Origin: Sporosarcina ureilytica
Lineage (GTDB): Bacteria; Bacillota; Bacilli; Bacillales_A; Planococcaceae
Direction of reading: 5' to 3'
NCBI RefSeq assembly: GCF_001753205.1
Contig: NZ_CP017560.1
Location: forward strand, 1,240,001-1,304,000
Length of the DNA: 64,000 nucleotides
A program made the translations under genes and the position numbers. Every line of letters begins with the position of its first letter. Position 1 is the first letter of the stretch. The notes under the pieces are model-generated. The model was not told the DNA's origin. It searched no databases and worked only from the letters and a program-made list of their open reading frames with translations. Shown here in pieces: positions 28,123-37,813 of this stretch.

Positions 28123-28150
28123 CATGATTTTTTGAATACGGCGCATTCTA
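28123..28150 (+). promoter_or_regulatory. Sigma-G-like promoter, first SASP gene
   Basis: GCATG, 16 bases, CATTCTA, fitting the forespore sigma-G pattern (GNATR, about 17-18, CATNNTA). Nearly the same block precedes the second SASP gene. Confidence 0.6.
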
Positions 28151-28173
28151 AATTTCACAAGGAGGTGTTAGTG

Positions 28174-28386
28174 ATGGCTAGTAACAACAATGGCAACTCA
28201 AACCAACTTTTAGTTCCAGGCGTCAGACAAGCTCTTGACCAAATGAAAGAAGAAATTGCGCAAGAGTTTGGCGTTCAAATGGGACCAGATGCTACATCGC
28301 GTGCCAACGGATCCGTAGGCGGAGAAATTACTAAGCGATTAGTGCGTCAGGCTCAATCACAAATGAGCGGATACCAACAACAATAA
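28174..28386 (+). CDS. Alpha/beta-type small acid-soluble spore protein
   Basis: Forespore DNA-coating protein that protects spore DNA from UV and heat and is degraded at germination. 70 aa with the family core: [14 protein letters not shown], the GPR-protease region EIAQEFGV, then [29 protein letters not shown] precedes ATG 28174. Upstream in-frame codons run through the promoter and are not used. A near-identical gene follows, so this is a recent tandem duplication. Confidence 0.96.
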   Translation: MASNNNGNSNQLLVPGVRQALDQMKEEIAQEFGVQMGPDATSRANGSVGGEITKRLVRQAQSQMSGYQQQ

Positions 28387-28396
28387 GTAAATAATG

Positions 28397-28434
28397 AAAG
28401 GCTGTTTCGAAGTTATTCGAAACAGCTTTTCTTA
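28397..28434 (+). terminator. Terminator after the first SASP gene
   Basis: Stem GCTGTTTCGAA/TTCGAAACAGC, T4 tail. Confidence 0.85.
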
Positions 28435-28470
28435 TACCTCAAAAAAGAAAAAACTTTTTTAAAATTAAGG

Positions 28471-28499
28471 GCATGATTTTTTGAATACGGTGCATTCTA
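28471..28499 (+). promoter_or_regulatory. Sigma-G-like promoter, second SASP gene
   Basis: GCATG, 17 bases, CATTCTA; one base longer spacer than the first copy and otherwise nearly identical through the ribosome site. Confidence 0.62.
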
Positions 28500-28524
28500 T
28501 ATTTCACAAGGAGGTGTTAATGAG

Positions 28525-28737
28525 ATGCCAAACAACAACAGCAACAATTCAAACCAACTTTTAGTTCCGGGTGTCAGACAAGCTCTTGACCAAATGAAAT
28601 ATGAAATTGCTCAAGAGTTTGGCGTTCAAATGGGACCAGATGCTTCATCGCGTGCCAACGGATCCGTAGGCGGAGAAATTACTAAGCGATTAGTGCGTCA
28701 GGCTCAATCACAAATGAACGGTAATCAACAACAATAA
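28525..28737 (+). CDS. Alpha/beta-type small acid-soluble spore protein, second copy
   Basis: 70-aa paralogue of the preceding gene, differing mainly at the N-terminus ([10 protein letters not shown]), one Lys-Glu to Lys-Tyr change just before the GPR site ([11 protein letters not shown]), Thr to Ser before SRANGS, and the C-terminal NGNQQQ. AAGGAGGTG precedes ATG 28525; an ATG at 28520 is out of frame. The duplicated unit includes promoter and leader, so both copies should be expressed in the forespore. Confidence 0.96.
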   Translation: MPNNNSNNSNQLLVPGVRQALDQMKYEIAQEFGVQMGPDASSRANGSVGGEITKRLVRQAQSQMNGNQQQ

Positions 28738-28747
28738 GTAATTGAGG

Positions 28748-28784
28748 AAAAGCCGTACCGGAATTAAATCCGGGGCGGCTTTTC
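28748..28784 (+). terminator. Terminator after the second SASP gene
   Basis: Stem AAAAGCCG and CCGGA pairing with TCCGG and CGGCTTTT, small internal bulge, T tail. Confidence 0.82.
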
Positions 28785-28958
28785 TAATTGATTCAAGTTC
28801 TAATCAATTTGAAAACTGTTTATTGTTAACTTGAGCAAAAGATGCCTGTTAGTATATAATTACGTAATTGATTCAAAAACATTTCGACAACCAATTATAC
28901 CTTTGAATTTTCGGATTGTTGCCAGTATAATGAAAGTATAGACGAAGGGGGAAAAATT

Positions 28959-30545
28959 ATGAACAGAGAACAATTAATCGCACCTGAACACTACAATATC
29001 GTTAGTGAATTTGAAAAGTATGCAACGGGAAATGGCCAGAAAGCGCTTATTTATATTAATACAGCTGGAGAAAAGCGTGAAGTTACCTATGATGCACTGA
29101 TTGAAAAAGCGAATCAGACTGCAAATGTTTTTCGTGAGAGCGGTTTAGAAAAAGGCGATGTGATTTTAGTTATGATGCCGCGCCTCATTGAATCATATAG
29201 TACATATATTGGTGCGTTAAAAGCTGGACTCGTAGTGATACCTAGCTCAGAAATGTTAAGACCTTCAGACATTGAATATCGTTTACAACATAGCGGGGCA
29301 AAAGCTATCGTATCTTATGAGAAATTCGCGAATCAATTTGATGACGTTAAAAATATTGAGGCGATTGATCTCTTTATCGTTGGTAAAGCAAAGGGAAATC
29401 AAAAATCATTAACAGACTTAATTGAAAAAGCATCCAAAGAATTTAATATAACCAACACGAAAAGCTCTGATTATGCATTTTTATCCTATACATCAGGTAC
29501 AACCGGTTCGCCTAAAGGTGTTGTTCATACGCATGCTTGGGGCTATGCACATTTACGCACAACTGCACCGAATTGGCTCGGTATTCAAGAGAATGATGTT
29601 GTGTGGGCAACAGCGGCACCAGGATGGCAGAAATGGATTTGGACACCATTTTTATCAGTATTGGGAAGCGGCGCTACAGGCTTAGTGTATGATGGGAAAT
29701 TTGATGCCGAAACGTATTTTAAGTTAATTAAAGAAAATAATGTGAATGTAATTTGTTGTACACCGACTGAATATAGATTTATGGCGATGACGGAAGATTT
29801 ATCAGAAAATGATTTATCCTCAATCCGAAGTGCAGTATCTGCAGGTGAGCCATTGAACACAGAAGTCATTACAACTTTTAAAGATGTATTTTCCCTTGAT
29901 GTCCGTGATGGTTATGGACAAACTGAAAATACGTTACTTGTTGGTACGATGCTTGGGATGGAAGCGCGCCTTGGTTCTATGGGGAAACCAACGCCAGGCA
30001 ATCGTGTAGAAATTATTGATGAAGATGGTCAGCCAGTAGCCGTAGGTGAAACTGGAGATATTGCTGTACACATTTCCACGCCGGCTTTATTTAAGGAATA
30101 TTTAAATGACCCGGAACGAACGAGTATGCAGTTCCGAGGAGATTATTATGTGACGGGCGATTTGGCTAGAGTGGATGAAGACGGGTATTTTTGGTTTGAA
30201 GGCCGTGGGGACGATGTTATTATTAGTTCTGGCTATACGATTGGACCATTTGAAGTTGAAAGTGCTGTCTTACAACACCCAGCAGTTCGTGAATGTGCGG
30301 TTGTGGCTAGCCCAGATGAAGTTCGCGGAAACGTCGTAAAGGCATTTATCGTACTTCGAGATCCATCAAGAAAAGATGAGGAAGGTCTTGTTGAAGAAAT
30401 CCAAGACCACGTGAAAGCATTAACGGCGCCATATAAATACCCAAGAAAAATAGAGTTTATTGATGAAATGCCGAAAACAATATCGGGTAAAATTATGCGA
30501 GTTGAACTTCGAAAACAGGAAAGAGGAATTTCGCTAAAGCCTTAA
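28959..30545 (+). CDS. Acyl-CoA synthetase, YtcI-like (ANL superfamily)
   Basis: AMP-forming acyl-CoA synthetase (528 aa) of the medium-chain/acetate-related group. Motifs: FLSYTSGTTGSPKGVVH, DGYGQTEN, VTGDLARVDEDGYFWFEGRGDD and the C-terminal MPKTISGKIMR with catalytic Lys. It resembles B. subtilis YtcI; true acetyl-CoA synthetase is acsA at 11.5 kb, so this likely acts on another short or medium acid. The C-terminal lysine context resembles that of AcsA, so it could also be a target of AcuA (inference). Monocistronic, with GAAGGGGGA before the ATG and a terminator after it. Confidence 0.88.
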   Translation: MNREQLIAPEHYNIVSEFEKYATGNGQKALIYINTAGEKREVTYDALIEKANQTANVFRESGLEKGDVILVMMPRLIESYSTYIGALKAGLVVIPSSEMLRPSDIEYRLQHSGAKAIVSYEKFANQFDDVKNIEAIDLFIVGKAKGNQKSLTDLIEKASKEFNITNTKSSDYAFLSYTSGTTGSPKGVVHTHAWGYAHLRTTAPNWLGIQENDVVWATAAPGWQKWIWTPFLSVLGSGATGLVYDGKFDAETYFKLIKENNVNVICCTPTEYRFMAMTEDLSENDLSSIRSAVSAGEPLNTEVITTFKDVFSLDVRDGYGQTENTLLVGTMLGMEARLGSMGKPTPGNRVEIIDEDGQPVAVGETGDIAVHISTPALFKEYLNDPERTSMQFRGDYYVTGDLARVDEDGYFWFEGRGDDVIISSGYTIGPFEVESAVLQHPAVRECAVVASPDEVRGNVVKAFIVLRDPSRKDEEGLVEEIQDHVKALTAPYKYPRKIEFIDEMPKTISGKIMRVELRKQERGISLKP

Positions 30546-30607
30546 TGTTATATGAATAAGGTAGTGGTTTTCTAGGATGCCGATTCGAGCATTCGTATAA
30601 ACTTTTT

Positions 30608-30652
30608 CTGCTTTTATACGTTTGAAAGATAAAGCGTATAAAAGCAGTTTTT
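30608..30652 (+). terminator. Terminator after the acyl-CoA synthetase gene
   Basis: Perfect 13-bp stem CTGCTTTTATACG/CGTATAAAAGCAG with T5 tail. Confidence 0.87.
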
Positions 30653-30696
30653 CATATTATTGTGATAGTGCATGCATCCGAAAGGGGACATCAAAG

Positions 30697-31626
30697 ATGC
30701 ATAACGAAAAAAGTGGCGTCCTCTGGGCGATTACCGCATATTTAATTTGGGGGATCTTACCGGTTTATTGGAAAGCTTTACATAATGTATCGAGTGCTGA
30801 AATCTTAACGAGTCGAATTGTTTGGGCATTTTTACTAACGTTATTATTAGTTGTCTTCATGAGAAGTGCTCGCCAGTTAGTCCAAGACCTGAAGACGCTT
30901 TGGCAATCTCAAAAGAATTTTTGGTCTTTATTTATTGCATCTGGATTAATTTCTGGAAATTGGTTTATTTATATTTGGGCTGTCAATCATGATCATCTTG
31001 TGCAAACAAGCTTAGGCTACTATATGAACCCACTTGTATCGGTTTTGCTAGGGGTCGTGTTTTTAAAAGAAAGGTTAAATGCGTCACAGAAAACAGCTTT
31101 TTTACTTGCGGTTATAGGTGTTACGATTTTAACCATTTCATACGGGGAGTTTCCGTGGATTGCTTTCATACTTGCCGTTACATTTGCCGTTTACGGTTTA
31201 GTGAAGAAAACGATTGAGCTTGATGCGTTAAGGGGATTAACGATTGAGACTTTTTTCATCACTCCAATCGCGCTTGCTTTTTATATCTGGCTATTTATCA
31301 ATGGTGAGGCAGTCTTTTTACAGACGAATTTCAAAACAAATATATTGCTCATTTTGACAGGTGTTGTAACAGCATTGCCACTCGTATTATTTGCGAAAGG
31401 TGCGCAGCGGATGCCTTTATATATGGTTGGGTTTTTACAATATATTGCACCGACAATGATGTTATTTTTAGGTGTAGTCATATACGGGGAGACATTCGGT
31501 AAAATCGAGCTGTTATCTTTTGCTTTTATTTGGTTGGCGTTGATTTTATTTACTGTGTCGAAGGTGTTTGAAGTAGTTAAGGCAAGATCAATTTCTACTG
31601 ATGTTCTCTATTCTAAAGGGAAGTAG
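30697..31626 (+). CDS. rarD: RarD/EamA-family membrane transporter
   Basis: Ten-helix drug/metabolite-transporter protein (309 aa) with duplicated EamA repeats. The RarD signature is seen in WAITAYLIWGILPVYWKAL, NWFIYIWAVNHDHLVQTSLGYYMNP and LFAKGAQRMPLYMVGFLQYI. Substrate unknown; E. coli RarD was named for chloramphenicol sensitivity, which is not a transport assay. ATG 30697 has AAAGGGG 9 bases upstream; the in-frame codons before it overlap the preceding terminator and are rejected. Confidence 0.9.
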   Translation: MHNEKSGVLWAITAYLIWGILPVYWKALHNVSSAEILTSRIVWAFLLTLLLVVFMRSARQLVQDLKTLWQSQKNFWSLFIASGLISGNWFIYIWAVNHDHLVQTSLGYYMNPLVSVLLGVVFLKERLNASQKTAFLLAVIGVTILTISYGEFPWIAFILAVTFAVYGLVKKTIELDALRGLTIETFFITPIALAFYIWLFINGEAVFLQTNFKTNILLILTGVVTALPLVLFAKGAQRMPLYMVGFLQYIAPTMMLFLGVVIYGETFGKIELLSFAFIWLALILFTVSKVFEVVKARSISTDVLYSKGK

Positions 31627-31637
31627 CGTAGTACAGT

Positions 31638-31680
31638 AAAAATGGTGAATCCCTACACAAGTAGAGATTCACCATTTTAA
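31638..31680. terminator. Bidirectional terminator between rarD and nadK
   Basis: Stem AAAATGGTGAATC/GATTCACCATTTT, A and T tracts on both flanks, between convergent genes. Confidence 0.85.
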
Positions 31681-31685
31681 AGTTT

Positions 31686-32486
31686 TCATAAAAACATCCG
31701 TTGAACTTTTTCCCAAAAAGAATTATTTTTAAGTTTTACTGTTTTAATCAGTTTGTCGCTAAGTACAATATCTATATTTTCTACTTTCCTAACAGGTAAT
31801 GCTTCATTATCGGCAGCCATAATTGGGAAGTCGTTTCCGTCTTGATGAACCCTTAATTTTAATGACCGTTCACCACTTAATATGAATGATGAACCTAGTG
31901 TACGATATTGATTATTGTTTACTGAAGCTAACTCAGTAACTTGAAAGCAATTTAATAAAGGATCGACAACTGCGCCATTCATAGATTTATTATAAGCAGT
32001 ACTTCCTGTTGGTGTCGATGCGATGAGACCATCTCCGAGGAACGTTTCAAAGTGTTTATCATTAATTAGAACATCTAATACAAACGTACGAATAATATTA
32101 GAACGAATACTAAATTCGTTTAAACAATAAAATGGTTTGTGCTCGTCAATGGTAACCTCAATCAGTGGATAGCGTCTGACTTCGAGTTCAGCGTGTTGAA
32201 TTATCTGCACCATTTCAGAAAGATTGTTATAATGGAAATCGCAGTATAAACTATGATCATCTGTGACAGAAATCCCTGCATATAAACAGTCTTGTCTAAA
32301 GTCTGTCTTGCGAACTGCTTGTAAAAATGTACCATCGCTTCCAAGGCTAATAATGATGTTAGCATCTTCATGATTCTCTAACGTTGTAAATCCTTTGGAT
32401 GTTAAAGCCTCTTCGACAGTTGCTTTTTTTCTCAGCGATTCTTCATCATGCTTGCTATAAATATATACATTCATTCTTTTTTTCAT
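31686..32486 (-). CDS. nadK2: NAD kinase, second Bacillus-type paralogue
   Basis: Phosphorylates NAD to NADP. Conserved loop SLGSDGTFLQA (family GGDGT, first Gly replaced by Ser), LNEFSIRS (NE motif) and GDGLIASTPTGSTAYNKSMNG. It corresponds to B. subtilis YtdI (NadK2), one of two paralogues. Start chosen at ATG 32486, which has AGGAG 8 bases upstream (266 aa); three earlier in-frame codons lack a site. Divergent from sppA. Confidence 0.93.
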   Translation of the reverse strand: MKKRMNVYIYSKHDEESLRKKATVEEALTSKGFTTLENHEDANIIISLGSDGTFLQAVRKTDFRQDCLYAGISVTDDHSLYCDFHYNNLSEMVQIIQHAELEVRRYPLIEVTIDEHKPFYCLNEFSIRSNIIRTFVLDVLINDKHFETFLGDGLIASTPTGSTAYNKSMNGAVVDPLLNCFQVTELASVNNNQYRTLGSSFILSGERSLKLRVHQDGNDFPIMAADNEALPVRKVENIDIVLSDKLIKTVKLKNNSFWEKVQRMFL

Positions 32487-32592
32487 AAATAGCACTCCTT
32501 TAAACTAACTAACATTACTTTAGCACGTTCTGAAACATTTTGGGGTATATAACCGTATACATGATTGTAAAACAAAAGGGAGGAAATTAAAA

Positions 32593-33603
32593 ATGACAGC
32601 AAAACGATGGATTGCCATCATTGCCGCATCGGTATTATTATTGGTATCGATAGGGATTAACACATTATCTTACTTTTTCACTAGGGATTTTTCTGGATTT
32701 TTAGAAGAAATGGCAAATGCAGCAGACGGGTATAGTGAAAATATTATTGAAGTAGGAAAAGGAAAAGATAAAATTGCCGTATTAACACTAGATGGTGTAA
32801 TTCAAGATTTAGGCGAAGTTTCACCGTTCTTTGCGGTAGGCTACAATCATAGATTTTTCATGAATCAATTAAATGAAATTTATGAAGATCCATATGTTAA
32901 AGGGGTAGTATTATCCGTTAATACCCCAGGTGGTGGAGTCGTCGAATCAGCAGACATATATGACGCTATTCGAATGATTCAAGAAGAAAAGGAAATACCT
33001 GTATATGTTTCAATGGGCGGTATGGCCGCGTCTGGTGGTTATTATGTGTCAGCACCTGCAGAGAAAATATTTGTTAACCACGAAACAATTACTGGTTCAA
33101 TTGGTGTCATTATGGAAAGTATTAACTTTGCAAAGTTAGCGGAAAAATATGGTATTGACTTTAATACGATTAAAACAGGACCTTATAAAGATATTATGAG
33201 TAGCTCACGTGAAATGACAGCGGAAGAGCGAGAGATGCTTCAAGAAATGATCAATGATTCATACGAGCGATTTGTCGATATTATTGTCGATGGTAGAGGA
33301 ATGACAGATGCCGAAGTAAGAAAAGTGGCGGACGGTCGAATTATGAACGGTCGTCAGGCAATTGAAGCGGGCTTGGCGGATGACTATGGAAAAGTTGGCG
33401 ATGTCATCAGCGCTTTACAAGAGGATTATGACTTGCGAAATGCAACGATATTTGAGTATACGATGAATGATAGTTTGAGTTCTCTCCTTGGTATGAAGGC
33501 GACTTCCATGTTCGGTAACCAAAGAATTGAAAATGAAATTTTAGGTAAGTTATTATCGGATTATAGTGCACCTAGAATGATGTACTTATACGGAAATCAT
33601 TAA
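32593..33603 (+). CDS. sppA: Signal peptide peptidase SppA
   Basis: Membrane-anchored Ser/Lys protease that clears cleaved signal peptides. N-terminal transmembrane helix (about 5-28), then one S49 domain, the short Gram-positive form (336 aa). The catalytic dyad falls at Ser147 (GGMAASGGYY) and Lys199 (KTGPYKDIM), exactly the B. subtilis positions, which supports ATG 32593. GGGAGG precedes it. Followed 12 bp later by yteJ, the same pair as in B. subtilis. Confidence 0.95.
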   Translation: MTAKRWIAIIAASVLLLVSIGINTLSYFFTRDFSGFLEEMANAADGYSENIIEVGKGKDKIAVLTLDGVIQDLGEVSPFFAVGYNHRFFMNQLNEIYEDPYVKGVVLSVNTPGGGVVESADIYDAIRMIQEEKEIPVYVSMGGMAASGGYYVSAPAEKIFVNHETITGSIGVIMESINFAKLAEKYGIDFNTIKTGPYKDIMSSSREMTAEEREMLQEMINDSYERFVDIIVDGRGMTDAEVRKVADGRIMNGRQAIEAGLADDYGKVGDVISALQEDYDLRNATIFEYTMNDSLSSLLGMKATSMFGNQRIENEILGKLLSDYSAPRMMYLYGNH

Positions 33604-33615
33604 GGAGGGGAAATC

Positions 33616-34212
33616 ATGACAGAACAAAATGATAATGAGATGGTTGTTCCAACGGCCCCTTCCGAAAACGAAGCGATTATGCATAAGTCACATGCAAATG
33701 GTGAAATTGATTGTTATAAACCTAAATTGGCGGGCTTTTGGACACGGTTTTGGGCGTATTGTATCGATTTGATAGTCTTATCTTCTATCGGCGGATTATT
33801 CATTAAACCGATATTTAGAGTGCTGGATATTCCGGTAACCAATCCGTCATTTTTATTTTTCACACCCTATAAAATCACGCTATTAATTGTGACATTACTT
33901 TACTTTCTTTTAATGACGAAGTATTTACAACAGACAGTAGGGAAAATCGTCCTAGGAATTAAAGTAACAGCGAAAAATGAAGAGAAACTAACATGGGGAA
34001 CTTTAGTTTTTCGTGAGGTAATCGGAAGGTTTATTTCAAAGACGTTAGTGCTCCCTTATTTACTTGTTGCATTTATGCCTAAGAAAGAGGCGCTTCATGA
34101 TTTATTCGCGGACACATATGTCGTCCATGAAGATGTCTATGAGAAAAGAAGCTATTTCGAATACTTGAAAAACGAAAAGGGTGAAAAGTTGCAAGAAAGC
34201 CCGAACGTTTAG
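33616..34212 (+). CDS. yteJ: RDD-family membrane protein YteJ
   Basis: 198-aa membrane protein with the RDD core: AGFWTRFWAYCIDLIVLSSIGG (first helix with conserved Arg and Asp) and LQQTVGKIVLGIKV, with about three to four transmembrane segments. In B. subtilis it is co-transcribed with sppA, and the 12-bp gap with AAGGAGGGGA fits that here. Reported to influence SppA in Bacillus; sequence alone does not show a mechanism. Confidence 0.88.
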   Translation: MTEQNDNEMVVPTAPSENEAIMHKSHANGEIDCYKPKLAGFWTRFWAYCIDLIVLSSIGGLFIKPIFRVLDIPVTNPSFLFFTPYKITLLIVTLLYFLLMTKYLQQTVGKIVLGIKVTAKNEEKLTWGTLVFREVIGRFISKTLVLPYLLVAFMPKKEALHDLFADTYVVHEDVYEKRSYFEYLKNEKGEKLQESPNV

Positions 34213-34244
34213 TAAGATAGTTGTTAGAAAGGGAGGCGTGTTTT

Positions 34245-34751
34245 ATGTCACAAGTTACATTTCAGAACAATCCTGTTACATTACTTGGTGAAGAGGTAAA
34301 AGTAGGAAATGCTGCACCAGACTTTACAGTTCTTGCGAATGATTTAACGCCGGTTACATTAGCAGATACGAAAGGGAAAGTTAGACTTATCAGTGTTGTT
34401 CCATCATTAGATACGGGCGTATGTGCAAAACAAACGCGGAGATTTAATGAAGAAGCAACGGCTTTAAGTGATGATGTAGAAGTACTGACAATTTCGGTCG
34501 ACCTGCCATTTGCACAAGCTCGTTGGTGTGGTGCTGAGGGAATTGATGCGGTTCAAACTTTATCCGATCATAAGGAACTTTCTTTTGGGAAAGCATATGG
34601 AGTTGTTATTGAAGAACTAAGATTACTAGCACGTTCCGTTTTTGTAGTAGATAAAAATGACAAAGTTACATATGTCGAATATGTATCAGAAGTCACGGAT
34701 CACCCAAATTATGAAAAAGCCATTGAGGCAGTAAGAGAATTAACTGTATAA
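34245..34751 (+). CDS. tpx: Thiol peroxidase Tpx (2-Cys peroxiredoxin)
   Basis: Reduces hydroperoxides using thioredoxin. Peroxidatic Cys60 in [15 protein letters not shown] and resolving Cys95 in ARWCGAEG, the spacing of the Tpx subfamily. 168 aa. ATG 34245 has GGGAGG about 8 bases upstream. It follows yteJ by 32 bp and probably shares the sppA transcript, ending at the terminator beyond. Confidence 0.95.
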   Translation: MSQVTFQNNPVTLLGEEVKVGNAAPDFTVLANDLTPVTLADTKGKVRLISVVPSLDTGVCAKQTRRFNEEATALSDDVEVLTISVDLPFAQARWCGAEGIDAVQTLSDHKELSFGKAYGVVIEELRLLARSVFVVDKNDKVTYVEYVSEVTDHPNYEKAIEAVRELTV

Positions 34752-34763
34752 TAATTTAGAAAT

Positions 34764-34790
34764 ACCCACCTGGAAACGGGTGGGTTTTGT
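34764..34790 (+). terminator. Terminator after tpx
   Basis: Stem ACCCACC/GGTGGGT around a short loop, followed by TTTTG. Confidence 0.75.
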
Positions 34791-34808
34791 GAGTAAAGGA
34801 ATGAAAAT

Positions 34809-35723
34809 ATGACGAACACTGAAAAGATTTTTTCGTTTATTGATACATATGCACAGTCTTCTAACGCGCTTTATTTAGAAGCGGTCATTGACGCATGTAA
34901 TGAGTGGCTTACTGGTAGTAGTGCGCCTGATTTATCAACCCCAGCCACGCAAGAGGAGATGAGGCGTGGGATTCAATTAGCCATTTTAAAAGGAATGAAA
35001 GAGAATGCCCAGCCGAATCATCAAATGACACCTGATTCAATCGGCATGTTACTTGGGCATATTGCAAGTAAATTAGTGAGGGATGATGAGGAGACCACCT
35101 TACTAGACCCAACTGTCGGAACTGGGAACTTGCTTTACACGGTCATGAATATGATGAATGTGAACGTATCTGCTTATGCAGTTGAAATAGATGAAGTTCT
35201 TGTTAGATTATCCGCGGTTGTTGCAGAAATCCTTGAACAACGTGTTACTTTTTTAGTGCAGGATGCATTGCGACCGCTGTTTATCGATCCTGTCGATATG
35301 GTCATTAGTGATTTACCAGTAGGCTATTATCCAGACGACGAAAATGGTTTGAACTATGAATTGATGCCTCCAGAAGGACATGCGTATGCCCATCATTTAT
35401 TTATCGAACAGTCATTAAATCATACAAAAGATGGCGGCTATGCATTGTTCATTATTCCGTCCAATTTATTTGAGTCTGAACAGGCTTCGCAATTACATGC
35501 GTTCTTAAAAAATAAAGCAATCGTTCGCGCAGTCATTCAATTGCCAAGTGCGCTCTTTAAAAATGAAGTACATGAGAAGAGTATTTTAATTTTACAAAAG
35601 CCATCTGAAAAGATCGTTGCAAAACCGGAAGTTTTACTTGCGAAAGTTCCGGATATGAAAAATAAAAATGCAATGGCGCGTTTTTTACAAGACGTTGATA
35701 AGTGGGCAAAAAAAGAAAGTTAA
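34809..35723 (+). CDS. ytxK: YtxK, methyltransferase-fold protein
   Basis: 304-aa protein resembling the methyltransferase subunit of type I restriction systems. SAM-binding motif [13 protein letters not shown] is present, but the catalytic NPPY/F position reads SDLPVGYYP, as I recall for YtxK proteins generally. It therefore may not be a DNA adenine methylase, or may act on another substrate. No restriction or specificity gene is nearby. Located between tpx and ackA, its Bacillus position; the gap to ackA is only 46 bp, so ackA may share its transcript. Confidence 0.88.
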   Translation: MTNTEKIFSFIDTYAQSSNALYLEAVIDACNEWLTGSSAPDLSTPATQEEMRRGIQLAILKGMKENAQPNHQMTPDSIGMLLGHIASKLVRDDEETTLLDPTVGTGNLLYTVMNMMNVNVSAYAVEIDEVLVRLSAVVAEILEQRVTFLVQDALRPLFIDPVDMVISDLPVGYYPDDENGLNYELMPPEGHAYAHHLFIEQSLNHTKDGGYALFIIPSNLFESEQASQLHAFLKNKAIVRAVIQLPSALFKNEVHEKSILILQKPSEKIVAKPEVLLAKVPDMKNKNAMARFLQDVDKWAKKES

Positions 35724-35769
35724 TTTAAAGCAAACATATAGATTCTGTTTAGCGAAAGGAATGATTGAT

Positions 35770-36960
35770 ATGCCGATTATTCTAGCAATCAATGCGGGAA
35801 GTTCATCTTTGAAATTTCAACTTCTTGATATGCCAAGTGAACAAGTAACGGCAAAAGGTCAGATCGAACGAATTGGTATGACCGACTCGATCTTTACAAT
35901 TAAATCAAAAGATGGAAAAACTGAGAAAAAACGAGATATAAAAGATCATGCGGAAGCGGCTACTTTGCTTTTGGATATGTTGATTCGTGAAGGTGTCGTA
36001 AGCTCATATGACGAAATTGACGGCGTAGGGCACCGTGTCGTACACGGGGGAGAAGTGTTTAGTGATTCTGTCCTAATAGAAGATGAGATACTTCAACAAT
36101 TAGAAAAGTTATCAGGTCTCGCGCCACTTCACAATCCAGCAAATATTATAGGCATTAAAGAATTTAAAAAAGCCTTGCCTAATGTACCGGCTGTTGCGAT
36201 TTTTGACACAGCATTTCACCAGACGATGCCTGAAAGTTCATTCCTCTATCCATTGCCAATAGAGTACTATGAAAAATATGGAATTCGTAAATATGGATTT
36301 CACGGAACGAGTCATAAGTACGTAACTGAACGTGCTGCAGAATTATTAAACCGACCGTTGGAAACGACAAAATTAATTTCATGTCATCTAGGAAACGGTG
36401 CAAGTATTGCTGCTGTGCAAGGCGGAGAGTCAATCGATACTTCTATGGGCTTTACGCCGCTAGCCGGGGTCACAATGGGGACGCGTTCAGGAAATATTGA
36501 CCCAGCACTCATTCCTTATATTATGGAACAAACAGGTAAGTCCGTAGAAGAAGTGCTCAACGTATTAAATAAACAATCAGGAATGCTTGCCATGTCTGGC
36601 TTCTCAAGTGATTTACGGGATATTGAAATTCAAGCATCTGAAGGAAATAAACGTGCTCAATTAGCACTTGATGTTTTTGCAGATCGAATTCATAAATACA
36701 TCGGATCTTATGCTGCAAGAATGGGCGGGGTAGATGCAATTATCTTCACGGCAGGTATCGGAGAAAATTCGGATACGATTCGTGAAAAAGTATTAGAAGG
36801 TCTAGAGTTTATGGGGGTTTATTTCGATCCGGATTTAAATCATGTTCGGGGAGAAGAAGTGTATATTAGCTTCCCTTATTCACCGGTAAAAGTGTTAGTG
36901 ATCCCAACGAACGAGGAAGTTATGTTGGCCCGCGATACTGTGCGCGTTGCGGGATTGTAA
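35770..36960 (+). CDS. ackA: Acetate kinase
   Basis: Interconverts acetyl phosphate and acetate with ADP/ATP, the overflow pathway opposite to acsA. ASKHA-fold motifs: [41 protein letters not shown] and FTAGIGENS. 396 aa, normal. ATG 35770 is chosen because AAAGGA lies 9 bases upstream; ATG 35761 would abut it. No cre box was recognised just upstream, unlike B. subtilis ackA, where CcpA activates the gene. Confidence 0.96.
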   Translation: MPIILAINAGSSSLKFQLLDMPSEQVTAKGQIERIGMTDSIFTIKSKDGKTEKKRDIKDHAEAATLLLDMLIREGVVSSYDEIDGVGHRVVHGGEVFSDSVLIEDEILQQLEKLSGLAPLHNPANIIGIKEFKKALPNVPAVAIFDTAFHQTMPESSFLYPLPIEYYEKYGIRKYGFHGTSHKYVTERAAELLNRPLETTKLISCHLGNGASIAAVQGGESIDTSMGFTPLAGVTMGTRSGNIDPALIPYIMEQTGKSVEEVLNVLNKQSGMLAMSGFSSDLRDIEIQASEGNKRAQLALDVFADRIHKYIGSYAARMGGVDAIIFTAGIGENSDTIREKVLEGLEFMGVYFDPDLNHVRGEEVYISFPYSPVKVLVIPTNEEVMLARDTVRVAGL

Positions 36961-36988
36961 AGCGGATAAGAAATAGATACGTTAGATG

Positions 36989-37034
36989 AAAATAACCTTT
37001 CCAGGATAGACTACACTTGGAAAGGTTATTTTTA
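36989..37034 (+). terminator. Terminator after ackA
   Basis: Stem AAATAACCTTTCCA/TGGAAAGGTTATTT, T5 tail. Confidence 0.87.
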
Positions 37035-37064
37035 TTTGAAATTAGTGTCAACTTCTTCAGTTAA

Positions 37065-37101
37065 GAAAAAAATTGCCTCTATAGTGATATAGTGGCAATT
37101 T
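37065..37101 (-). terminator. Terminator of the universal stress gene
   Basis: Minus strand: AAATTGCC-A-CTATA, loop, TATAG-A-GGCAATTT followed by T7. Confidence 0.82.
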
Positions 37102-37139
37102 GTCATGCTTGTTACGTCATTACAACGCCTTCAGCTTTG

Positions 37140-37592
37140 TTATTTATCCAGTTCAGGGGTTCTAACAACAAGAACGTCACATTTTGCCGAACGAACAATG
37201 TTTTCTGAAACGCTTCCGATTAAAAAGCGTTCAACAGCATTCAGACCAGTTGCACCACAAATAATTAAGTCAGCCTCAATTTTAGGTGCGAGGTCTCTCG
37301 AAATCATTGTTTTTGCCGAGCCATACTCAACAAGAACGTTTACATTTGATAAACCATTATCGAGTGCTTTTTGTTTATACTCTTCAAGAAGCTCAGTGGC
37401 AAAGTTATGCGCACGTTCTGCAATTGAACGATCATATGCTTCAACCGCTGCATAAGAACGTGTATCAATAATATTTACTAAAGTTAAATTTGCATCATTT
37501 CGACCTGCAATGGCTGCTGCCTTTTTAAAAGCCCATTCTGATTCCTTCGAACCATCCACAGCAACAAGAATTTGATTGTATTGTAATGTCAT
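37140..37592 (-). CDS. Universal stress protein (UspA family)
   Basis: Single Usp domain (150 aa), MTLQYNQILVAVDGSKESEWA at the start. The ATP-binding tail GATGLNAVERFLIGSVSENIVR fits the G-2x-G-9x-G(S/T) pattern, so it probably binds ATP. Role unspecified. ATG 37592 lies 7 bases after GGAGG (37595 lies only 4). Divergent from ald; the 221-bp intergenic region would hold both promoters. Confidence 0.93.
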   Translation of the reverse strand: MTLQYNQILVAVDGSKESEWAFKKAAAIAGRNDANLTLVNIIDTRSYAAVEAYDRSIAERAHNFATELLEEYKQKALDNGLSNVNVLVEYGSAKTMISRDLAPKIEADLIICGATGLNAVERFLIGSVSENIVRSAKCDVLVVRTPELDK

Positions 37593-37705
37593 CATAATTC
37601 CTCCATTCCCTTCCTATCTACTTTACTCTTAATATACCTCTAATATGAAAAATAGAAACCCTTTTATCACAAAATTTTAATTTTTTCGTGAAACTTTGGC
37701 GTTTG

Positions 37706-37714
37706 TGTTACAAT
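37706..37714 (+). promoter_or_regulatory. Candidate extended -10 promoter of ald
   Basis: TGTTACAAT, extended -10 with TACAAT, about 100 bp upstream of ald; -35 poor. A long leader may hold regulation, but no known riboswitch is visible. Confidence 0.42.
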
Positions 37715-37813
37715 TGGTTTGAAAAAAAGAGTAATTGTGTAAGTAATCTGTTAAAATAAACGGAGGTATCTTGTTTTGGTGAAACAGCAATTATTTTACA
37801 TAGGAGGAAGAAA

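Noticed and set aside
34809..35723. Restriction-modification methyltransferase and possible defence island
   Set aside because: The protein is the housekeeping YtxK type with a non-canonical catalytic motif, and there is no restriction or specificity gene nearby.
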